DNA of 64,000 nt from Lysobacteraceae bacterium SCN 69-320 (GTDB lineage: Bacteria; Pseudomonadota; Gammaproteobacteria; Xanthomonadales; Rhodanobacteraceae), in NCBI GenBank assembly GCA_001725155.1, contig MEFP01000010.1:87163-151162 (forward strand), in the 5' to 3' direction. Position 1 is the stretch's first letter; each line of letters opens with the position of its first letter. Position numbers and translations under genes: made by a program. The notes under the pieces were generated by a model. The model was not told the DNA's origin. It saw only the letters and a list, made by a program, of their open reading frames with translations, and did not search any database. Positions 1 through 12,093 of this stretch are shown here, piece by piece.

Positions 1-2
1 CC

Positions 3-4031
<4,029 letters not shown>

Positions 4032-4116
4032 TGCGTGCGACGCACGCCGATCGCGCGCTTCCTGCGGCGCGATGACGTGCCCGGCAAACCGGAACAGGAA
4101 GAATCGGGCCTGCAGA

Positions 4117-4480
4117 ACAACCCATCCCCACCCAACCCTCCCCTTGAAGGGGAGGGCTTTGACACACCCCGCTTGCGAGGAATCGAGAGCGGCAGTTCCC
4201 TGAGGGCTGGCCTGAACCAACTTTCCGTTTCAGGGCTTTGACACACCCCGCTTGCGAAGAATCGAGAGCGGCAGTTCTCTGAGAGCTGGCCCGAACCAAC
4301 TTTCCGTTTCAGGGCTTTGACACATCTCGCTAGTGAAGAATTGAGAGCGGCAGTTCTCTGAGAGCTGGCCCGGACAAGCCCTCCCCTTCAAGGGGGGTGA
4401 AAAGCCGTCGTTCAGAACCGCAGGTTCTGACGGCTTTGAACGCCCAACGGGCCGGAGGGTTGGGTGGGGATGGGGTTGTT
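4117..4480. repeat. Inverted-repeat-bounded intergenic element with three 79-bp tandem repeats
   Basis: Nearly identical inverted arms of about 26 bp (4117-4142 and 4454-4480) enclose the element. Inside, a 10-bp-arm palindrome at 4136-4156 is followed by three direct copies of a 79-bp unit beginning at 4154, 4233 and 4312. Copies one and two are almost identical; copy three diverges at its end. A second palindromic C/G block (4378-4397) and a strong hairpin (4399-4438) follow. No plausible coding region is seen. It resembles a palindromic intergenic repeat or MITE-like element; mobility is not shown. Confidence 0.8.
4399..4438. repeat. Hairpin inside the intergenic repeat element
   Basis: Arms beginning AAAGCCG and ending TCAGAACC pair over about 15 bp with a four-base bulge and a three-base loop. 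No T-run follows immediately, so a terminator role for lhr is only a possibility. Confidence 0.5.
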
Positions 4481-4570
4481 CCGGGCGGTTGAACGTACCG
4501 CAGAAGTCGAGGAGGCAGAACTTCCGAAGCCAGGCTTCCCGCGCCGACAGCACGAAGACCGCGACTGCGC

Positions 4571-5329
4571 CTACTTCGATCGTGGCTTGGTCGCCACAGC
4601 GTCCGATCGCTTCGCCGCGCGGGAAGGACGCGCATCCGCCTTCTTCGCCGTATTCAGCGCCACGGCCGCACGGATCAGCGCGGTCAGCGCTTTCGCGTCG
4701 ATCCTGGCGCCGACCGGAAAGTCGATCGCACGCCGCGTATTGCCGCCGAGGCTGGAGTTGAACAGGCCGGACGGGTCATCGAGCGCGGCGCCGCGGGGGA
4801 ATGTCGTCTTGACCGCGTTCTTGTAGATCTCGCCGGTGCAGAGGATGCCGTCATGCGACCAGACCGGGATCGCCCATTTCCACTCCTCGACCACGTCGGG
4901 ATCGGCCTGGCGGATGATGTCGCGCAGGCGCGCCAGGGTCTCGCCGCGCCAGTCCTTGATGGCGGCGATGTGCGCGTCGATCCGTTGCGATGCATCCGCG
5001 GCATCGGTCGTCTTCGCGCCGCTGCCGCTGCGCTTGGCGGCACCGGCCGGCTTCGCCGCCGCAGTCCTTTTCGCGGCCGCGGCTTTCTTCGTCGCCGTGG
5101 TCTTCGTCGTGGCGAGGGCCTTCTTCGTCGCCACGGTCTTCGTCGCGGCGACGGCCTTCTTCGCCGCCGTGGTCTTTGTCGCGGCGACGCCCTTCTTCGC
5201 TGCGACAGCCGTGTCCGCGGCAGCGGCCTTCTTCGCGGCGACCGTCTTCTTCGCGGCGACGGCCTTGCTTGCCGACGGCGCCTTCGCGCCGACTGTGGTC
5301 TTCACGATGCGAGTCCTCGTCTTCTTCAT
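4571..5329 (-). CDS. DUF1801 protein with histone H1-like Ala/Lys N-terminal tail
   Basis: A 252-residue protein. Residues about 20-110 are a low-complexity run of Ala, Lys and Thr (units such as AAKKTV and ATKTTA), resembling eukaryotic histone H1 tails and bacterial AlgP/HC-type tails. The C-terminal half is a compact domain with RLRDIIRQADPDVVEEWKW and an LFNSSLGG segment, matching the DUF1801 (YdhG-like) family. I chose ATG 5329 because the basic tail begins there; an upstream in-frame codon at 5389 gives an extension without recognisable features. A second DUF1801 gene lies upstream on the same strand. The biochemical role of DUF1801 is unknown. The basic tail suggests nucleic acid binding, which is inference. 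Confidence 0.8.
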   Translation of the reverse strand: MKKTRTRIVKTTVGAKAPSASKAVAAKKTVAAKKAAAADTAVAAKKGVAATKTTAAKKAVAATKTVATKKALATTKTTATKKAAAAKRTAAAKPAGAAKRSGSGAKTTDAADASQRIDAHIAAIKDWRGETLARLRDIIRQADPDVVEEWKWAIPVWSHDGILCTGEIYKNAVKTTFPRGAALDDPSGLFNSSLGGNTRRAIDFPVGARIDAKALTALIRAAVALNTAKKADARPSRAAKRSDAVATKPRSK

Positions 5330-5414
5330 GAGCGGTTCCGTTGGCTGGGTATGCGGCGGCGGGGCAGGGCCATCGTCCGAAGCGGGCACGCTGCATCGTC
5401 GTTGAAAGTTCGCG

Positions 5415-5921
5415 CTAAATGCGCTCGCCGGGCAATCGGCTGGCCTGCCGTATCCAGTCGGTCAGCTGCGCTTCGTCGAGTCCGTCGTCCTCGTGGATGT
5501 GGAAATAGCGCGCCTCGGGTGTCTTCGACGCGACCGGCGGCAGCGGCCGCAGCGCCGCGCCACGGAAGAAGGCCAGCTTGATGTAGCGCGCGAAGCAATG
5601 CACGCCGAGGAACCAGCCTCGGCCCTCGATGCCGTACAGCGGCGAATTCCACTTGACCGCCTTGTTCACACCGGGAACCGCATGCTCGATCAGCGCGTCG
5701 AGACGCCGGCCGACCGCGCTTTTCCAGCCCGGCATTGCCGCGATGTAGGCCTGCACCGGCGCGTTGCCGTAGCCCTTGGCGATCTGCGGGTTGCCGCCGG
5801 AGAGCAGTCGCGGTGCGGCCGCGGCCGGATCTGCCTGCGCCTTCGGTGTGCGGCGCGCGGCAGTATCGGTGGTCCCGGCGGCGATTTTCCCGGCATGCGG
5901 ATGGGGCGTTCTGGCGGCCAT
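5415..5921 (-). CDS. DUF1801 domain protein
   Basis: A 168-residue cytoplasmic protein of the DUF1801 family. Recognisable segments are the GWKSAVGRRLDALIEHAVPG helix, VKWNSPLYGIEGRGWF, IKLAFFRGAAL and a C-terminal LTDWIRQAS helix. An earlier in-frame codon (6086) would run into the neighbouring divergent gene. ATG 5921 is preferred because a GGAG lies about nine bases upstream and a short Ala/Arg-rich leader follows. It is divergent from an AraC-type regulator (start 6077), and the 155-bp gap probably holds both promoters. Function unknown. Confidence 0.82.
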   Translation of the reverse strand: MAARTPHPHAGKIAAGTTDTAARRTPKAQADPAAAAPRLLSGGNPQIAKGYGNAPVQAYIAAMPGWKSAVGRRLDALIEHAVPGVNKAVKWNSPLYGIEGRGWFLGVHCFARYIKLAFFRGAALRPLPPVASKTPEARYFHIHEDDGLDEAQLTDWIRQASRLPGERI

Positions 5922-6076
5922 GCAGCCTGCTCCAACGGCGAAAATGCGCCAGCATCTATAGCCGAAGCGGCCGACGCGGTGAAGCCGTGCGTGGAAGAAC
6001 CCGCTTGGGCAAACGGCGCCGTCGTCGTTTTCGTTCCGGCTTGAGCGCGCCGGCCTTCCGGTGGCAGCATCGCACG

Positions 6077-6511
6077 ATGCCTTCACGTCCCGCTGCCGCG
6101 ACCACCCTGCGCGACCTCGCCCGCCTGCGCCGCGTCAAGGACCGCATCGACCGGGAGTATGCGCAGCCGCTGGACGTCGAGGCGCTCGCGCGCGGCGCGC
6201 ACATGTCGGCGGGGCATCTGAGCCGGCAGTTCCGGCTGGCCTATGGCGAATCGGTACATGCCTATCTGATGACGCGGCGCATCGAGCGGGCGATGGCTCT
6301 GCTGCGTCGCGGCGACCTCAGCGTGACGGCGATCTGTTTCGCGGTCGGCTGTTCGTCGCTCGGCACGTTCAGCACGCGTTTCACCGAACTGGTCGGCATG
6401 TCGCCCAGCGTCTACCGGCGCGAGGCGGCGCAGGCCACGGCCGGCATTCCGTCCTGCGTGGCGCGGCAGGTCACGCGACCGATCAGGAATCGAGAAGCGC
6501 CGTCGGGCTGA
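6077..6511 (+). CDS. Small AraC-family transcriptional regulator (DNA-binding domain only)
   Basis: A 144-residue protein that is essentially two AraC/XylS helix-turn-helix motifs, with VEALARGAHMSAGHLSRQF as the first recognition region and VTAICFAVGCSSLGTFSTRF as the second. It ends the domain with the usual VGMSPSVYRR motif. There is no effector-binding domain, so regulation may be by abundance or partner contact. A VOC-family gene starts 46 bases after it, and such AraC-VOC pairs are common in Xanthomonadales. ATG 6077 is the first codon giving a compact domain; longer in-frame extensions overlap the divergent DUF1801 promoter region. Confidence 0.88.
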   Translation: MPSRPAAATTLRDLARLRRVKDRIDREYAQPLDVEALARGAHMSAGHLSRQFRLAYGESVHAYLMTRRIERAMALLRRGDLSVTAICFAVGCSSLGTFSTRFTELVGMSPSVYRREAAQATAGIPSCVARQVTRPIRNREAPSG

Positions 6512-6557
6512 CCCGGCTTAGCATGACGGCTCCGACCTTCCCTGGAGCGCGCTTGCC

Positions 6558-6965
6558 ATGAATCTGTCGATCCACGCGAGTTTTCTGCCGCATACCGATG
6601 CGGACGCCGCGCTGGCGTTCTATCGCGACACCCTGGGTTTCGAAGTGCGCAACGACGTCGGCTATAACGGCCTGCGCTGGATCACGGTAGGTCCGGCCGG
6701 CCAGCCCGGAACCTCAATCGTGCTGCATCCGCCGGCGGTCGGCCCCGGCATTACCGACGAGGAGCGGCGCACCGTCGCCGAGATGATGGCCAAGGGCACC
6801 TACGCGACCTTGCTGCTCGCCACGCCGGATCTCGAGGGCGTGTTCGCCCGGCTGCAGGCCAGCGACGCGGAGATCGTCGAAGTGCCAACCGATCAGCCCT
6901 ACGGCGTGCGCGACTGCGCCGTGCGCGATCCGTCCGGCAACCTGCTGCGCATCCAGCAGCGCTGA
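6558..6965 (+). CDS. VOC (glyoxalase/bleomycin-resistance/dioxygenase) superfamily protein
   Basis: A 135-residue protein with the paired beta-alpha-beta-beta-beta pattern of the vicinal oxygen chelate fold: ADAALAFYRDTLGFEV opens the first module, and YGVRDCAVRDPSGNLLRIQQ closes the second. A His near residue 5 and the DPSGN turn are typical of members that bind metal or act as small-molecule binding proteins. It lies downstream of, and probably with, the AraC regulator. Substrate unknown; it could be a lyase, a resistance protein or a dioxygenase. Confidence 0.88.
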   Translation: MNLSIHASFLPHTDADAALAFYRDTLGFEVRNDVGYNGLRWITVGPAGQPGTSIVLHPPAVGPGITDEERRTVAEMMAKGTYATLLLATPDLEGVFARLQASDAEIVEVPTDQPYGVRDCAVRDPSGNLLRIQQR

Positions 6966-7066
6966 AGTCTGCCGGTCCTGCAGGTCCGTGAAGCCGGCTT
7001 CGGCCGGCGAGCCGGAGCTTCGCGCGATCCGCGCTTCCGGTGCCCCGATTCCAACCGGAGAAACGC

Positions 7067-7285
7067 ATGAACCGGAACAACGCAATACGGCAGTTCCACC
7101 GCTGGGTGTCCATCGCGTTCACGCTCAGTGTGGCCGCGACCTTCATCGCACTGGCGCAGGAGAAGCCCGTGATCTGGGTTTCCTACGTGCCGCTGCTGCC
7201 GCTGGCCCTGCTCGTGGCCACCGGCCTGTATCTGTTTGCGCTGCCGTATGTGGCGCGGCGGCGTGCGAATGCCGGCGCCGGCTGA
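7067..7285 (+). CDS. Small two-helix membrane protein
   Basis: A 72-residue protein with two predicted transmembrane helices (about residues 12-30 and 37-57) separated by a short EKPVIWVS loop and ending in a basic RRR tail. The start is set by GGAG at 7057-7060, six bases before ATG 7067. The N-terminal basic stretch RQFHRW before helix one suggests a cytoplasmic N-terminus. I do not recognise a named family. Confidence 0.75.
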   Translation: MNRNNAIRQFHRWVSIAFTLSVAATFIALAQEKPVIWVSYVPLLPLALLVATGLYLFALPYVARRRANAGAG

Positions 7286-7319
7286 TCGAGGCGGGCCGGG
7301 TCCACCGATCGCGGCGGAT

Positions 7320-7565
7320 CCGGCCCGATGTCCCGTGCAGCCAGCGCAGGGCGTCGCGCACGACGCCCTGCGGGAACGCCAAGGTCGAGGCGGGGCCGGT
7401 ATCGTCGAGGATCGTGCGGGCGATCAGCCGACTCATCGGCGCGCGTACGCCGAAATGGTCGGCGTCGTCGACGGCGACGAAGCTCGGCTGCGGAGTGCGC
7501 GGGGCGAGATTCATCGTCTGGAACGGGGGACGTTGCTGCGATCCATGCCTTCTGAGCGTTTTCGC
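7320..7565 (-). pseudogene. Remnant of an alpha/beta hydrolase C-terminus
   Basis: On the minus strand, codons around 7335-7529 read like the end of an esterase or peptidase-type alpha/beta hydrolase. The segment VDDADHFGVRAPMSRLIA carries the catalytic His context (DHF), followed by a helix and ILDDTG. No catalytic Ser motif or start is found upstream, and the frame runs on into unrelated sequence rather than stopping after the domain. I read this as a 5'-deleted gene fragment in an otherwise empty 396-bp gap; it could also be chance resemblance. Confidence 0.35.
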
Positions 7566-7681
7566 CGCGTTCCTGCGCTAGGCGCCATTGGCGTGTCGGC
7601 TCGGAGCGATGCCGACGCCCCGGCGGCGGCCATCCCCGCGGCCGTCCGCCGCACCCCGGCCATCGACGCAGGAGGAATGCC

Positions 7682-8014
7682 GTGTCCTATACCATCGTGC
7701 TGAACCAGAGCGGCGCGCTGCCTCAGGTCTATCCGTTCTCCGTGCCGATCGACGGCGACGTGACGATTGCCTTCTCCGGCACCTGCTGGAGCACCGCCGC
7801 GAACAGCCTCGGCGGCGTCGTGGTCTTCCTCGACGATGCGCAGATCGGCGAAGCGCCGCTGTTCTTCAATGCCGCCAGCCAGCACATGGCCCTGCCGACG
7901 CAGTTCTTCGCGGTCACCCTGACGCCGGGCCCGCATACGATCACGCTCAAGCCGCTGACAGCCAATACCATCAGCGACAAGAACGATTTCTTCTCGCTGT
8001 GGGTGGTGGACTGA
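7682..8014 (+). CDS. Hypothetical protein, beta-rich
   Basis: A 110-residue protein starting at GTG 7682, five bases after a strong GGAGGA (7671-7676); the ATG at 7677 is in another frame. The sequence alternates hydrophobic and polar residues (VTIAFSGTCW, GGVVVFLDDAQIG, FFAVTLTPGPHTITLKPL), suggesting a beta-sandwich. No signal peptide or membrane helix is seen. I do not recognise the family. The base composition fits a real gene. Confidence 0.75.
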   Translation: MSYTIVLNQSGALPQVYPFSVPIDGDVTIAFSGTCWSTAANSLGGVVVFLDDAQIGEAPLFFNAASQHMALPTQFFAVTLTPGPHTITLKPLTANTISDKNDFFSLWVVD

Positions 8015-8238
8015 GCGAAGACGCCGCAGGTCCCGGGGGCCGGCGGAACAGCGGGGATAGTCCCGCCTCATGCCGTCGCGCAGACAGCCGCACAGCGGTT
8101 TCAGGTCCGGTGCGGCGCGACGCGGGGCGACCTGGGGCAGGTCGTCGGCCGGATGGAGCCCGGATCGTTGGTGCAGGCCGGGTAAACGTACCACCCGGGC
8201 ATTCGCAACAGGCGCCGAAGTGGCCGGGCCATGCGGGT

Positions 8239-8856
8239 TCAGCGGATCGGCCGCAGCAGCAACAGCAGGCAAAGCACCAGCATGAACGCGGCCATCAGCG
8301 CGTCGAGCACGCGCCAGGCGCGCGGACTGCGGAATACCGGCAGCAGCAGGCGCGCGCCGTAGCCCAGACTGGCGAACCAGGTCAGGCTGGCCGTGCAGGC
8401 GCCGGCGGCGAAGGCCCAGCGCGCGGCATCCGGATAGCGCGTCGACAGGCTGCCGAGCAGCACCATCGTGTCGAGATAGACATGTGGATTGAGGAAGGTG
8501 AAGGCGAGGCAGGCAAGCAGCGCGCGGCGCCAGTCCGCTTCGCCGGCACCGCCCGGCGCGAGGGCCGACGTGCCGTGCCAGGCGCGCTGCGCCGCCAGCA
8601 GGCCGTAGGCGGCGAGAAATGCCGCGCCGCCGAAGCGCAGGGCCTGCAACAGCGCCGGCCATTCGTTCACGAGCGCGCCGATGCCGGCGACGCCGGCGAG
8701 GATCAGCGCGATGTCGCCGAACAGACAGACCGCAACGACGAGACCGACATGGCGGCGTTGCAGTCCCTGACGCAGCACGAACGCGTTCTGGGCGCCGATG
8801 GCGATGATGAGGCCGGCGCCGGCGACGAAGCCGGCGGAGGCGGCAGCAAGGAGCAT
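8239..8856 (-). CDS. argO: LysE/ArgO-family amino acid exporter
   Basis: A 205-residue inner-membrane protein with about six hydrophobic helices and the family N-terminal signature GAGLIIAIGAQNAFVLRQGL, plus FTFLNPHVYLDT in the middle. Both are characteristic of LysE/ArgO exporters, which expel arginine or lysine (and toxic analogues such as canavanine). It is divergently transcribed from an ArgP-like LysR regulator, the classical arrangement, so control by that regulator in response to basic amino acids is likely. Substrate preference is inferred. Confidence 0.92.
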   Translation of the reverse strand: MLLAAASAGFVAGAGLIIAIGAQNAFVLRQGLQRRHVGLVVAVCLFGDIALILAGVAGIGALVNEWPALLQALRFGGAAFLAAYGLLAAQRAWHGTSALAPGGAGEADWRRALLACLAFTFLNPHVYLDTMVLLGSLSTRYPDAARWAFAAGACTASLTWFASLGYGARLLLPVFRSPRAWRVLDALMAAFMLVLCLLLLLRPIR

Positions 8857-8913
8857 GGGTAGATCCGGCAGGAAGGAGGCGCAGCCTGCCGTCTCGCGGC
8901 TGCTTCAGGCCAG

Positions 8914-8947
8914 CTAATTTTTCTTTACGCTATGAAGCAATGCTAAT
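8914..8947. promoter_or_regulatory. AT-rich operator region between argO and argP
   Basis: The 105-bp divergent gap contains the only AT-rich island nearby, with an interrupted TTC-N10-GAA inverted repeat at 8921-8936. This fits a LysR-type (T-N11-A-like) binding site overlapping the argO promoter. The assignment is by pattern and position only. Confidence 0.45.
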
Positions 8948-8961
8948 CCGGAGATTTCGCC

Positions 8962-9858
8962 GTGGACCTCGTGCATCCGCAGCTCGCCGCATTCGCGGCC
9001 GTGCTCGAAGAAGGCAGTTTCGACGCGGCGGCGCGCCGCCTCGCCGTCACGCCATCGGCCGTGTCGCAGCGGATCAAGGCGCTGGAGGATCGCCTCGGCC
9101 AGGTGCTCGTCGTGCGCCTGGCGCCGTGCCGGCCGACGCCGGCCGGCGAGCAGCTGCTGCGCCGCGTGCGGCCGATGCTCGCGCTGGAGGCCGAGGCGCT
9201 GGCCGACTTCATGCCGGAACGCAGCGCGCCGGCGCTCGTGCGGCCGATTCCGATCGCCGTCAACGAGGATTCGCTGGTGACCTGGTTCGTCGCCGCGCTG
9301 GCGCAGCTGCACGAACAGTACGGCTATCTGTTCGATGTGCGTGTGGACGACCAGGATCACACGCTCGACCTGCTGCGTGACGGCTCGGTGCTCGGCGCCG
9401 TCACGGCCGAGGCCACGCCGCTGCAGGGCTGCAACGTGCATGCGCTGGGTGCGATGCGCTATCGCGCGATCGCCGCGCCGGCGTTCGCTGCGCGCCATTT
9501 CGCCGCCGGCGTGGATGCGGCGGCGCTGGCCCGCGCGCCGATGATCGTGTTCAACCGCAAGGATGCGCTGCAATGGCGCTTCGTGCGCCGGATCACGCGG
9601 GCGCGGCTCGCGCCGCCGGTGCACTGTCTGCCCACATCGACGGGTTTCGTCGACGCCGCGGCGCGCGGCCTGGGCTGGTGTCTCGCGCCCGAGTCGCTGA
9701 TCGCGCCGGCGCTGCGCGACCGACACATCGTCATCGTCGACCCGGCGCGCTGGCTCGACGTTCCGCTGTACTGGCAGCACGCGGCCGTACGCTCGAGCAC
9801 GTTGCAGCAGATCGGCCAGGTGCTGCGCAGCGCGGCGGCCGATGCCTTGCGTGCGTGA
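8962..9858 (+). CDS. argP: LysR-type regulator, ArgP/IciA family
   Basis: A 298-residue LysR protein. The N-terminal winged helix (LAAFAAVLEEGSFDAAARRL, then VTPSAVSQRIKALEDRLG) and an effector domain with INEDSLVTWF-like substrate-site residues match ArgP, which senses lysine and arginine and activates argO. It starts at GTG 8962 with GGAG nine bases upstream. It is divergent from the exporter gene, which supports both names. Confidence 0.92.
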   Translation: MDLVHPQLAAFAAVLEEGSFDAAARRLAVTPSAVSQRIKALEDRLGQVLVVRLAPCRPTPAGEQLLRRVRPMLALEAEALADFMPERSAPALVRPIPIAVNEDSLVTWFVAALAQLHEQYGYLFDVRVDDQDHTLDLLRDGSVLGAVTAEATPLQGCNVHALGAMRYRAIAAPAFAARHFAAGVDAAALARAPMIVFNRKDALQWRFVRRITRARLAPPVHCLPTSTGFVDAAARGLGWCLAPESLIAPALRDRHIVIVDPARWLDVPLYWQHAAVRSSTLQQIGQVLRSAAADALRA

Positions 9859-9988
9859 AGAGGCCACGCCGTTCGCGCGCGTCGTGCAGCGGTCAGACTT
9901 TCGTCGGATAGTCGGCGAAAGCTCCCGGCGGCGTGTATGCTTTCCGGCTTTTTGCAGCCGCCGCGTGCGATGCGGCGAGACGGGACGC

Positions 9989-10393
9989 ATGACGGACAAC
10001 TACGACGACCTTCAGGCCAGCTACGGACGCTGCCTGCGCGCGAACGGATTCATCGAGCGCTTCTACGAGATTTTTCTCGCCAGCCATGCGGACATCGCGC
10101 CGATGTTCGAGAAGACCGATTTCCGTCAGCAGCGGCTTGCCCTGCGTCGCGGCATCTCGATCGCGATCTCGCATGCGGCCGGTACGGCCATGGTCCGGCG
10201 CAGCGTCGGCGAAATGGCGCAGGTGCATTCGCGCAGCGGCCGTACGCCGGTGCGGCCGTCGCTGTATGCCCACTGGATCGACAGTCTGATCGCCGCGGTC
10301 CGCGAAAAGGACCCGCAGGCGAATCCGGCCCTGCTCGAACGCTGGCGCCGGGCCATGGGCGTCGTCGTGGAAAGCTTCAGCGGAAGCTACTGA
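9989..10393 (+). CDS. Small single-domain globin-like protein
   Basis: A 134-residue all-helical protein with globin features: FIERFYEIFLASHADIAPMF in the A-C region, FEKTDF as the CD corner, and a conserved His in MAQVHSRSG that would be the proximal haem ligand. The segment RPSLYAHWIDSLIAAV is the G helix. I chose ATG 9989; upstream in-frame sequence is arginine-rich leader. It is likely cytoplasmic and could bind oxygen or NO, or act as a globin-type sensor. It converges on a secreted-protein gene with a palindrome between them. Confidence 0.8.
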   Translation: MTDNYDDLQASYGRCLRANGFIERFYEIFLASHADIAPMFEKTDFRQQRLALRRGISIAISHAAGTAMVRRSVGEMAQVHSRSGRTPVRPSLYAHWIDSLIAAVREKDPQANPALLERWRRAMGVVVESFSGSY

Positions 10394-10446
10394 GTCGCCG
10401 CTGCGGCCGATTGCCGGCGGCGCCGATAACGAAGCGGTGACGGGCT

Positions 10447-10472
10447 CGCGCATCGGCCCGGGCCGATGCGCG
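10447..10472. terminator. 26-bp perfect palindrome between convergent genes
   Basis: A 26-bp perfectly self-complementary sequence lies between the convergent globin gene and the beta-helix gene. It can form the same hairpin in either transcript. There is no T-run, so it may act as a bidirectional 3' stem-loop rather than a classical intrinsic terminator. Confidence 0.5.
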
Positions 10473-10492
10473 AATGACCGGCTGCGGGCGTG

Positions 10493-11605
10493 TTACTGGA
10501 AATCCCCGGCGAAGATCACGTCGTCGTGGGCCTCGTAGGCGCCGATGTCGATGTGGCTGCCGAAGACACGCGCGCCGCCGGACAGGTCCAGAGACGGCGC
10601 GCCACCCGGCGGCGAGTCCTTGCCGCGGTCGCGCGCGCGCGATTCGGGGGCGAGCGCATAGTTGTTGTCGCCGGCGAAGCGCGGGTCCAGCGACAGGTTC
10701 GCAGCGCCGGTGCTGCCCGGTCCGGCGATACCGCGCTGCGTGCCCTGGATGTTGTTGGCGCTGTAGATGCGTGCCGTGCCGATGTCGAGATCGACGCGGT
10801 TGGTGCCCGCGTCGTTGCCATAGAGGATGTTGTTGCTCAGATAGACCTGGCTGACCGACGCCGTGGAGCTCAGCAACTGCAGGCCGCCGGTGCCGTCGCT
10901 GCCGAGGGTCGACAGATTGTCGGCCACCGTGTTGTTCGTCACGTAGCTGCTCTTGCTGGCGACGAGCGTGGAGCGGGTCACGTCGAGGTAGGCGCCAGCG
11001 CCGAAACGCGCCACGTTGTTCACGATCAGGTTGTTGCGCACATACAGCTGCAGTGCCGAGGCGGCAAAGGCGCCGCCGTAGCCGTTGTAGACGGCGCAGC
11101 CGGTGAACACGTTCCTGTCCAGCATCAGGTCGCCGCTGTTGTTGCTGAAGTAGGCGCAGCCGCCGTTGCTGCTGCCGAACGTGCCCAGGCCGTTGCGCAG
11201 CTCGATGTTGCGGAAGCCCGAGATCGTCGCGCTGTCGATGTTCGCGTGCTGCCATTCGACGAAGAACAGCCGATAGTTGTTGCTGCCGTCGAAGATCGTG
11301 TCCTGCGGATGCGTGCTCTGGGCCTGGCAGGTCGCATCCCAGCCGCCGCTGATGCGCAGCATCTCGCCGTCGGTGACGTGGACTTCGAAGCAGGCCAGTG
11401 CATCGCACTGGGCGCCGGTCGGCTGATAGAAGCCGCTGCGGACCTTTATCTCGTCGGAGAAGCCATTCGTGCTTGCCTCGGCCAGCTTGGCCTTGAGGTC
11501 CGCGATCGTGCCGACGCAGTAGGAAATGGCCCAGACCGGACGCAGCGGCAGCGCCGCGAACACCAGCGCGAGCAGGGCCAAGGGGAAGGAAACGCGGGTA
11601 CGCAT
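10493..11605 (-). CDS. Secreted right-handed beta-helix (choice-of-anchor Q-like) protein with FxxDF tail
   Basis: A 370-residue protein with a signal peptide (MRTR, hydrophobic core, VWA). The middle has repeated beta-helix coils rich in Asn (YVRNNLIVNNVARFGAGAYL, VTNNTVADNLS, VYLSNNILYGND), as in parallel beta-helix and choice-of-anchor Q proteins, and ends with IDIGAYEAHD. The last residues, VIFAGDFQ, match a tail shared by three other exported proteins in this window. ATG 11605 has GGAG about eight bases upstream; the longer frame upstream has no signal peptide. Function unknown; it is probably surface-associated or extracellular. Confidence 0.82.
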   Translation of the reverse strand: MRTRVSFPLALLALVFAALPLRPVWAISYCVGTIADLKAKLAEASTNGFSDEIKVRSGFYQPTGAQCDALACFEVHVTDGEMLRISGGWDATCQAQSTHPQDTIFDGSNNYRLFFVEWQHANIDSATISGFRNIELRNGLGTFGSSNGGCAYFSNNSGDLMLDRNVFTGCAVYNGYGGAFAASALQLYVRNNLIVNNVARFGAGAYLDVTRSTLVASKSSYVTNNTVADNLSTLGSDGTGGLQLLSSTASVSQVYLSNNILYGNDAGTNRVDLDIGTARIYSANNIQGTQRGIAGPGSTGAANLSLDPRFAGDNNYALAPESRARDRGKDSPPGGAPSLDLSGGARVFGSHIDIGAYEAHDDVIFAGDFQ

Positions 11606-12093
11606 GGTCGTGCTCCGGTAGTGAAGGAAGAGCGGCGCCGGAGGCCCGGCGCGACGGGGAGCAAGACTGGCGGCCGCTCGGCGCTGCCGCCTGACGGCAA
11701 GCTTTGGGCTGCGTGATCGGATGATTATTTCGCGACGAATCAATCGGCTGCGCTGTGCTTCGGCGCCGGTCCTAAAGGAGTTGCGTGTTCCGAAAGGGCT
11801 GGACATGACCGCTGTGGGGCCGGTCACCGCCGCAGTGCCGGCCGGAAGCGGCGGATTGGCCGGGCACTAACACTCCGGGAACGCCGACGCCGCGGCGCGC
11901 GTGTTGTGGCGTGCGTGCCGCGTCCCGGAAACACCCTCGCTCGGCTTACGGCCGGGCAGGGCGTCAGCGTAGGATGGCGCGCATCGGGGCGAAGGAGCCC
12001 GGCAGGGCGGGCCGGCCCTGATCCGGTCACGCTGCCGGTTCCGTCCATCGTGTCCGCTGCCGAAGCGGCGGCGTTTCTTCCCAAGGATCAGAC
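11606..12093. other. 488-bp intergenic region, no gene recognised
   Basis: The gap separates two divergent secreted-protein genes. It contains one AT-rich patch (about 11716-11755), which is the best candidate for promoters of both. An AAAGGAG before a GTG at 11783 opens only a seven-codon frame. Frames on either strand have the Arg/Ala-rich composition of non-coding GC-rich DNA. Confidence 0.5.

Noticed and set aside
4154..4390. CRISPR array
   Set aside because: The three 79-bp units are contiguous tandem copies without unique spacers.
8015..8238. Coding remnant between the 110-residue gene and argO
   Set aside because: Open frames exist on both strands but none shows a motif, start signal or codon bias.
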